From: Macrostomum hystrix
Lineage: Eukaryota > Platyhelminthes > Macrostomidae
Length of the DNA stretch: 64,000 bases
Reading direction: 5' to 3'
Assembly: GCA_950097015.1 (NCBI GenBank)
Contig: CATNEN010000034.1
Coordinates: 448,501 to 512,500 of the forward strand
Under the pieces are notes generated by a model. The model was not told the DNA's origin, did no database searches, and worked only from the letters and a program-made list of their open reading frames with translations. Position numbers and translations under genes: made by a program. Shown piece by piece: positions 56,110 through 64,000 of this stretch (the first letter of the stretch is position 1; each line of letters begins with the position of its first letter).

Positions 56110-57080
56110 TCATTCTTCCCAGGTCATTTCTCCCCCCACATCATTTCTCACCATCATCATTTCTCACAGACATCATTTCTCCCCGTCATCATTTCTCACC
56201 GTCATCATTTCTCCCCCTCATCATTTCTCACCGTCATCATTTCTCAGCGTCATTATTTCTCACCGTCATCGTTTCCCTCATCATTTCTCCCCCTCATCAA
56301 TTCTCCCCCCTCATCATTTCTAACCGTCATCACTTCTCACCCTCATCATTTCTCACCGACATCATTTCTCCCGTCATCATTTCTCCCGTCATCATTTCTC
56401 ACCGTCATCATTTCTCCCGTCATCATTTCTCCCGTCATCATTTCTCACCGTCATCATTTCTCCCGTCATCATTTCTCCCGTCATCATTTCTCACCGTCAT
56501 CATTTCTCACCCTCATCATTTCTCACCGTCATCATTTCTCACCGTCATCAATTCTCACCGTCATCATTTCTCACCGTCATCATTTCTCCCGTCATCATTT
56601 CTCCCGTCATCATTTCTCACCGTCATCATTTCTCACCCTCATCATTTCTCACCGTCATCATTTCTCACCGTCATCAATTCTCACCGTCATCATTTCTCAC
56701 CGTCATCATTTCTCCCGTCATCATTTCTCACCGTCATCATTTCTCACCCTCATCATTTCTCACCGTCATCAATTCTTACCGTCATCATTTCTCACCGTCA
56801 TCATTTCTCCCGTCATCATTTCTCCCGTCATCATTTCTCACCGTCATCATTTCTCACCCTCATCATTTCTCACCGTCATCATTTCTCCCGTCATCAATTC
56901 TCACCCTCATCATTTCTCGCTGTCATCATTTCTCAGCGTCATTATTTCTCACCGTCATCATTTCTCAGCGTCATTATTTCTCACCGTCATCATTTCTTAC
57001 CATCATTATTTCTCCCGTCATTATTTCTCCCGTCATTATTTCTCCCGTCATTATTTCTCCCGTCATTATTTCTCCCGTCA
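56110..57080. repeat. 15/16-bp minisatellite with higher-order structure
   Basis: About 62 copies of CATCATTTCTCACCGT (16) or CATCATTTCTCCCGT (15). Blocks combining a fixed order of 15- and 16-base units with a CATCAATTCTC variant recur about every 110-125 bases between 56460 and 56890, showing multi-unit duplication. Confidence 0.95.
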
Positions 57081-57689
57081 TAACTTTTCCCACAAATCTC
57101 ACTACGCACTCCCTCATTCTTCTATCATCATTTCTCCCCTCATCAGTTCTTCTCTCATCTCACCACTTTAATCTATCCTTTTAATCGTTTAAAAGGATTC
57201 CTTTAATTCTAATCCTTTTCTCTCCTTCTCTCATTCCCCTCAGTTTTCGCCACAAAAGCCTCTCCATCTGCACCAGTGGCGAAGGCAGACTAGCAAATTT
57301 ACTAGCAAAATACACAGGCAAACACACACAGTTAGCTGTTTATTATCTTAGTAGTACAGTATCTTCCAAAATAATAACGCCATTTATCTAATAACACTAT
57401 GGCCTGTAAATGCCTTCCGACACCCCTGCCATTAGAAGAAGACGTAGCGAAATATTAATTGCGCAGCCAAAATCTATGAATAAAGAACTGATTCTCATAA
57501 AAAGTATTTTAATAAACATATCCTAGGAACAGTCAGCCGGTTTTTCTAATTCTGCTACAAATTATTCTGGAACTAAGAAAATGCAACAAACTAGATGAAA
57601 CCGTTGCTAGCTTCTCTTGCTTCAGAAAAGTTTAACAGCTTTGATTCCACAATCTCCGAACGGATGGTAGATTAATGAAGGATTACTAA
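57081..57689. other. Spacer, no feature seen
   Basis: AT-rich DNA; nothing recognised. Confidence 0.55.
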
Positions 57690-58760
57690 ACTGCAGTATA
57701 AACTGCAGACAAGATGCTGTCTGGTACAGATCTGACAGCAGTATAAACTGCAGACAAGATGCTGTCTGGTACAGATCTGACAGCAGTATAAACTGCAGAC
57801 AAGATGCTGTCTGGTATAGATCTGACAGCAGTATAAACTGCAGACAAGATGCTGACTGGTACTGATCTGACAGCAGTATAAACTGCAGACAAGATGCTGT
57901 CTGGTACAGATCTGACAGCAGTATAAACTGCAGACAAGATGCTGTCTGGTACAGATCTGACAGCAGTATAAACTGCAGACAAGATGCTGTCTGGTACACA
58001 TCTGACAGCAGTATAAACTGCAGACAAGATGCTGACTGGTACTGATCTGACAGCAGTATAAACTGCAGACAAGATGCTGTCTGGTACACATCTGACAGCA
58101 GTATAAACTGCAGACAAGATGCTGACTGGTACACATCTGACAGCAGTATAAACTGCAGACAAGATGCTGTCTGGTACACATCTGACAGCAGTATAAACTG
58201 CAGACAAGATGCTGACTGGTACACATCTGACAGCAGTATAAACTGCAGACAAGATGCTGTCTGGTACAGATCTGACAGCAGTATAAACTGCAGACAAGAT
58301 GCTGTCTGGTACAGATCTGACAGCAGTATAAACTGCAGACAAGATGCTGTATGTTACTGATCTGACAGCAGTATAAACTGCAGACAAGATGCTGTCTGGT
58401 ACTGATCTGACAGCAGTATAAACTGCAGACAAGATGCTGTCTGGTACACATCTGACAGCAGTATAAACTGCAGACAAGATGCTGTCTGGTACACATCTGA
58501 CAGCAGTATAAACTGCAGACAAGATGCTGACTGGTACTGATCTGACAGCAGTATAAACTGCAGACAAGATGCTGACTGGTACTGATCTGACAGCAGTATA
58601 AACTGCAGACAAGATGCTGTCTGGTATAGATCTGACAGCAGTATAAACTGCAGACAAGATGCTGACTGGTACTGATCTGACAGCAGTATAAACTGCAGAC
58701 AAGATGCTGTCTGGTACTGATCTGACAGCAGTATAAGCTGCAGACAAGATGCTGTCTGGT
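57690..58760. repeat. 45-bp minisatellite of constant unit length
   Basis: About 24 copies of a 45-bp unit containing GCAGTATAAACTGCAGACAA and GATGCTGTCTGGTACAGATC. No length variants were seen. Each unit has the hairpin GCAGT-ATAA-ACTGC and a TATAAA. Open in all three minus frames for up to 360 codons, an effect of the 15-codon period. Confidence 0.97.
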
Positions 58761-59239
58761 ACAGCCATAGCCGCAGATACAACTCAGGCAATTATGACAT
58801 CAGCCGCAGATTCTGATCAGTTGATTTCAATAGCGCAGTGCTGAGCTCTCACGGACTCAATGCCAACCAGCTCAGTGGATTATTATCGCGATCATTATTA
58901 TGCAACCTAATTTGAGGAGCAGCGACTGCAATCCACCCAGTTTATGTTATCCAAAGAGTTACGTCACTAGAATACCAGCCACAGCGGTGATATATGCATA
59001 TCCAGTGCCTTGGCACACACACACAACAGCATCTCCTATGATCAGTTGCCTGGCCAAATAGTTCAAATCAAGATAAATCAAATAGTCTAAAAATTTTGAT
59101 AAACTGACTCAACTGGCTTTTGTTGGCTTATTGGGCAACGCAAATCAATGCATTTTTTAATGGTAACTGCTTTGTTCCTACTACTCATTGATCCTTCTCA
59201 TTTGCCTCTCTCTTTCTCCTCTATCTGTCCCTTCATTTC
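58761..59239. other. Spacer, no feature seen
   Basis: Unassigned DNA with a short CA run near 59016-59025. Confidence 0.55.
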
Positions 59240-59835
59240 TCTTCCTCTGTTCCTCCATTTCTCCCCTATTCTGTCACTACATTTCTCCCCTACTCTGTCA
59301 CTCCATTTCCACCCCCGCTCTGTCACTCAATTTCTACCCTCTCGGTCCCTCCATTTCTCCCCGCTCCATTTCTTCCCTACTCTGTCACTCCATTTCTCCC
59401 CTACTCTGTCACTCCATTTCTCCCCTACTCTGTCACTCCATTTCTCCCCTACTCTGTCACTTAATTTCTCCCCTACTCTGTCACTCCATTTCTCCCCTAC
59501 TCTGTCACTTAATTTCTCCCCTACTCTGTCACTCCATTTCTCCCCTACTCTGTCACTCCATTTCTCCCCTACTCTGTCTCTCCATTTCTCCCCTACTCTG
59601 TCACTCCATTTCTCCCCTACTCTGTCACTCCATTTCTCCCCTACTCTGTCTCTCCATTTCTCCCCTACTCTGTCACTCCATTTCTCCCCTACTCTGTCAC
59701 TCCATTTCTCCCCTACTCTGTCTCTCCATTTCTCCCCTACTCTGTCTCTCCATTTCTCCCCTACTCTGCCACTCCATTTCCACCCCCGCTCTGTCACTTC
59801 ATTTCTCCACCTAATCTGTCACTCCATTTCCCTCC
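59240..59835. repeat. 24-bp pyrimidine-rich minisatellite
   Basis: About 24 copies of a 24-bp unit (CTCCATTTCTCCCCTACTCT plus GTCA); the edges are more diverged (CCACCCCCGCTCTGTCAC at both ends). Confidence 0.95.
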
Positions 59836-60386
59836 TCTCCGTCCCTGCCCATCCCCATCCAATCAGCATATCCAAGTGATGGATTTAGGCCATAGACACC
59901 TGAATCCGATAGCGCCGAGGCAGAAATGTATCGGGGCAGGCAGAAAATTCGCGTGTTTCGGGTTGAATTTTTGTGTTTTTTCTAGCGCACAGTGGAATGA
60001 AAGATACAGTCCTGATTGCGTACAGATTTCCCGTATGCATGGGCTATCAGTTTCTGCCGTCTCTAGCCACACTCTGTGCTCTCGCTCCCTGATTTTCTTA
60101 GATTTGCCCAGTCCTAGTCAGCCTGACCAGGTGTTTCAAGTGCTAATTGGCTAATCCTAGACAATATTTATCCATCAGATCATAACATTGCGGATAGGGG
60201 GGGCATTGTAGATGCCATTCTATGGCTTATCCAGCAAAGTGTATTGCACAAGTAGAGCCATCCGATGCAACAAATTACAGTTGGATAATACTGCTTTCCT
60301 GTTTAATAATCAAATGTTATACCTCAGCCACCGCTAGTTTTAGATTGACAAATCTAGATATGTGCCTTAAAATATAGATCTGCAAA
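59836..60386. other. Spacer, no feature seen
   Basis: Unassigned DNA between two arrays. Confidence 0.55.
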
Positions 60387-61345
60387 GCATCAATTATGTG
60401 CCTGTAGATAGAAATCTACCGGCCATCAATTATGCGCCTGTAGATCTAAATCTATCGAGCATCAATTATGCGCCTGTAGATCTAAATCTATCGAGCATCA
60501 ATTATGTGCCTGTAGATCTAAATCTATCGAGCATCAATTATGTGCCTGTAGATCTAAATCTATCGACCATCAATTATGTGCCTGTAGATCTAAATCTATC
60601 GACCATCAATTATGTGCCTGTAGATCTAAATCTATCGAGCATCAATTATGCGCCTGTAGATCTAAATCTATCGAGCATCAATTATGTGCCTTTAGATCCA
60701 AATCTATCGAGCATCAATTATGCGCCTGTAGATCTAAATCTATCGACCATCAATTATGCGCCTGTAGATCTAAATCTATCGACCATCAATTATGTGCCTG
60801 TGGATCTAAATCTATCGACCATCAATTACGAGCGTATGTGCCTGTAGATCTAAATCTATCGACCATCAATTATGCGCCTGTAGATCTAAATCTATCGACC
60901 ATCAATTATGCGCCTGTAGATCTAAATCTATCGACCATCAATTATGTGCCTGTAGATCTAAATCTATCGACCATCAATTATGCGCCTGTAGATCTAAATC
61001 TATCGACCATCAATTATGTGCCTGTGGATCTAAATCTATCGACCATCAATTATGTGCCTGTAGATCTAAATCTATCGACCATCAATTATGTGCCTGTGGA
61101 TCTAAATCTATCGACCATCAATTATGCGCCTGTAGATCTAAATCTATCGACCATCAATTATGTGCCTGTAGATAGAAATCTATCGACCATCAATTATGCG
61201 CCTGTAGATCTAAATCTATCGACCATCAATTATGTGCCTGTGGATCTAAATCTATCGACCATCAATTATGTGCCTGTAGATCTAAATCTATCGACCATCA
61301 ATTATGCGCCTGTAGATCTAAATCTATCGAGCATCAATTATGTTA
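60387..61345. repeat. 36-bp minisatellite (second 36-bp family)
   Basis: About 27 copies of a 36-bp unit (CTGTAGATCTAAATCTATCG plus ACCATCAATTATGTGC). One insertion of a few bases at 60828-60838 breaks the plus frame into 149 and 189 codons (PVDLNLSTINYV repeat). Each unit can fold as TAGAT-CTAA-ATCTA. Confidence 0.96.
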
Positions 61346-61361
61346 GGGTGGGTTATTATGT

Positions 61362-61455
61362 TAGGCTGTTAGGGTGGGTGTTTCAACCTCACCAGTCCAT
61401 GGACTGAACAGTCTGTACACAGCCTTCATAAGCGCTGTGCAATAGCTGCGGCTGC
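61362..61455 (+). mobile_element. Fragment of the type B SINE-like body
   Basis: The reverse complement reads GTAGCAGCCGCAGCTATTGC, GAAGGCTGTGTACAGACTG and CAGTCCATGGACTGG, matching 54250-54350. No tRNA head is present; the fragment abuts the end of the 36-bp array. Confidence 0.65.
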
Positions 61456-62345
61456 TACAGTCTGTACAACTGTAAGAACAGTAATATTTTTACCAGAATC
61501 CAAATCTTCATTAATTTCGCATTCCGCATTCCTGGTGAAATAATGTGAAAAAAAAGGTTCAAAAAGACTCTGACGCAACACTGTCCATTTTTCTGTCCTA
61601 CAGAGCGGGCCTTTTGTGAAATAGAAAATGATAGAGCGATAGAATGTGTTTGCCTGCAAAGACGGCAAAGTTGGTCGCTACTGTGCCGCATGTCAGTCAA
61701 AGCCTCATTCCATAACCTGAAGTCGGACTTGTAAGGCAAGCATAAAAATGCCCAGTTTTTAGCTTGAATTGCTTGCTAAAGCAAAAATTCTTGGCAGATA
61801 TCTCCGTCCCTCTAAGAAGGACTTCGTTCAAGATAAGACTTTTTCTTTTTCATATGATCAGACTGAGAGGGGAAGTGGCATTGTGGGCAGTTTCCACCAC
61901 CCCCTTGGGGGCGGAGCCGAGTCTTGAAATGCTTCAACGGTGGGTGTTGCACAGCCCAGGATCTAGGAGTGGAATTCACTTGTAGTAAATAAGACCCTAT
62001 GCTTTGGAGTGATTTTCCCAAGAGGAAGTATCACTGAAAGGCATCCCATAAGGATCTTTGGCTGCTGGAGTTAGAAATGATTATCCAATAGTCACCGGGA
62101 TCCTTCTTCTGTACGGCTTGAGTGGACTAAATTCCTAATAAATGTCAATTCCTTCTGAAACTACGGTTCCAACTGACCTCTAGGACTGACTTGCAACCTT
62201 ATCAGCACTTTATTAGGCGGTAATATGTACTGAAATCTTTGATGCGATCGATTAAAAACAAATATGTATTTTTTCATATTCCGGAAATTTAATTAAAGCC
62301 TATTATGCTTTTAGCTTTCGCTTAGTCTTGTTATAAGCAACTTTC
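61456..62345. other. Spacer, no feature seen
   Basis: AT-rich; the short frames on both strands have no motif. Confidence 0.5.
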
Positions 62346-62349
62346 TATT

Positions 62350-62530
62350 TGAGTCATATCCCATTGAGTCATATCCCATTGAGTCATATCCCATTGAGTC
62401 ATATCCCATTGAGTCATATCCCATTGAGTCATATCCCATTGAGTCATATCCCATTGAGTCATATCCCATTGAGTCATATCCCATTGAGTCATATCCCATT
62501 GAGTCATATCCCATTGAGTCATATTCCATC
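62350..62530. repeat. 15-bp array (GAGTCATATCCCATT)
   Basis: Twelve perfect copies of GAGTCATATCCCATT, with a variant last unit. Five codons per unit, so several frames stay open. Confidence 0.97.
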
Positions 62531-63105
62531 CCATCATTCAGTCGGGCTAAATACGACGCATATTAGTGAATATTAGTGAAGCCCTACTCACTTCAAAAGC
62601 TAGTCAGAATGGCCGGTAATTCAGGAATTAATAATTAGCTGAGAGTACACATGCAGTGTCAGATTTTTTTCACAATATTTCAAAAGATTTACGACCAAAA
62701 TGCCGGATGGAATGATGCTTCCCAAGATCTCGAACAGAAACGGAGATGGGAAAGAGCAACTTCTTTACTTGTCAGAAGCAACCCAGCGCCAGCTGCAGAG
62801 TCCAGTTGCCGACGCACTCGCTGCGGCGTGAATAACGCGGCTAACAAATTTATCCCGCAGCCCCACCCCACCCAGGGCCTGGGGCCCAGCGGCTTAATGA
62901 AGAAGAGAGGCAGGAAGAAGTATGAGCTCAGTCATCTTGTAGCTCATATTGCATTATCTGGGCCGAGTTAGTTTCTGGCCAGGGATTTCGCGCCCTGGAA
63001 ATTAGGTCCCCGTCCGTCCAACTATCCGCTCGCTGACTGGCCACATCCGACCACCTGATCCAGTCTGTCGCACACAATTTGGAACCACATAAAACATACA
63101 CTAGG
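62531..63105. other. Spacer, no feature seen
   Basis: Includes a moderately GC-rich stretch (62770-62900) with no supported gene. Confidence 0.5.
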
Positions 63106-63215
63106 AAGTCTCTTCCTAAAGGACTCAAATTGTTATAGTGGAGTTGGGAATCGAACCCCCGACCTCCAAGTCGTGTGTCTGACGTTTTAATAATCACTAG
63201 GCTAAAAACCAAAAC
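63106..63215 (-). mobile_element. Head fragment of a type B SINE-like element
   Basis: On the minus strand TAGCCTAGTGATTATTAAAA, then GGTCGGGGGTTCGATTCCCA (perfect B box) and ACTCCACTATAACAATTTGA, parallel to the 54512 copy. After the word GTCCTTTAGG the similarity ends. Confidence 0.65.
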
Positions 63216-63820
63216 CAAAAACTAGAAGGAAACATTTACAAAGACATCACACTGAATGCGAAAAACATAGCACATACATTAAGATTACGAACACATGAAA
63301 TATTCATAAAATGAGACATAAAATTTACATGAAACATTTATTAATGAAACACGTTTGTACTCACATCAGCTCATCTTGTCGGCGAAGCAGACATCGGTTT
63401 CTGCAGCATACATTAATTTATGTAGATTAATTTAGAAGACATACAAACGCGGATACTTTGGATTCAGGCAATAATCACCATAGACAAAACGTTTTCTCCA
63501 CGACCATCAAATGTTTTTGGCCAATAAGCGAACCCGAGCGGTTCAATCCTTGCTTTTGGAAGATTACTATCTATAGTCTATGGACAATACCATCAATGAC
63601 AGTCAAAGCAATCAGGATTACAATTTACAAAAAATAAATAATTAGGCCTACTGAGCAACTTAAAAAAATTTCCATTATCCCGCGGGAATAGACAGACATA
63701 CATAAAGGACCTAAAAGTACATTTTAAACGATCTCTTATAGTATGTTGTCAATCGTTATGAATTTAACAGCCCCGATATTTTCATATATTTTTGCTGCAA
63801 TTTTGCAGCTATAGTCTATA
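63216..63820. other. AT-rich spacer, no feature seen
   Basis: No repeat or gene recognised. Confidence 0.55.
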
Positions 63821-63821
63821 G

Positions 63822-64000
63822 CTGGAATCGCAGCAAGACTAGATAACTAGGAACCCTAGCTAGAATCGCAGCAAGGCATGTTAGCTAGGAACCGTTGCTA
63901 GAATCGCAGCAAGGCATTTTACGAGTAGATAGAATCGCAGCAAGGCATTTTACGAGTAGATAGAATCGCAGCAAGGCATTTTACGAGTAGATAAAATCGC
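63822..64000. repeat. 31-bp array, truncated by the window edge
   Basis: Units containing TAGAATCGCAGCAAGGCATT and TTACGAGTAGA begin at 63898. Two or three earlier copies carry TAGCTAGGAACC instead. The array continues past 64000. Confidence 0.9.

Overview
The window is nuclear DNA from an invertebrate animal. It holds multi-exon genes with GT-AG introns, a protocadherin, a MATE transporter, tRNA-derived SINE-like repeats and a Ty3/Gypsy LTR retrotransposon. Exons are GC-rich, the DNA between genes is AT-rich, and there is an extreme load of minisatellites. This would fit a free-living flatworm such as Macrostomum, but that placement is an inference from general character; nothing in the window is diagnostic. 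There are no bacterial-style operons, rRNA genes or CRISPR arrays.

Layout. At 1-464 (+) lies the last exon of a MATE/SLC47-type exporter. At 2958-4832 (+) is an intronless gene for a divergent Ser/Thr protein kinase, with a TATA box about 170 bp upstream and a poly(A) signal downstream. From 24986 back to 9440 (-) is a protocadherin gene that I could assemble from five coding exons with matching splice phases (about 1158 residues: signal peptide, seven cadherin repeats, one membrane span, cytoplasmic tail). Its two large introns (3.7 and 7.5 kb) are packed with minisatellites, and its 3' end runs into an array in which nearly every 17-bp unit carries an AATAAA on the gene's sense strand.

From 25 to 38 kb I find no gene, only tandem arrays and unassigned DNA. 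At 39954-44843 a Ty3/Gypsy retrotransposon with identical-looking 149-bp LTRs sits inside a 48-bp minisatellite, flanked by a 4-bp target duplication. It has gag, a textbook -1 frameshift site, and a pol broken by one extra base in the reverse transcriptase. From 45 to 64 kb there is array after array, including a 2.8-kb 36-bp repeat open on both strands, plus SINE-like elements near 54.1-54.5, 61.4 and 63.1 kb (another lies at 6.7-7.1 kb).

By my coordinates about 30 tandem arrays cover roughly 22 kb, a third of the window. Most long open reading frames are side effects of repeat units whose length is a multiple of three or that lack stops. The genes are functionally unrelated neighbours. The most interesting points are the poly(A)-signal array, the quadruplex-forming intronic array, the retrotransposon frameshift site, the recurrence of the same minisatellite units at distant sites, and the frame-preserving giant array at 49.9-52.7 kb.
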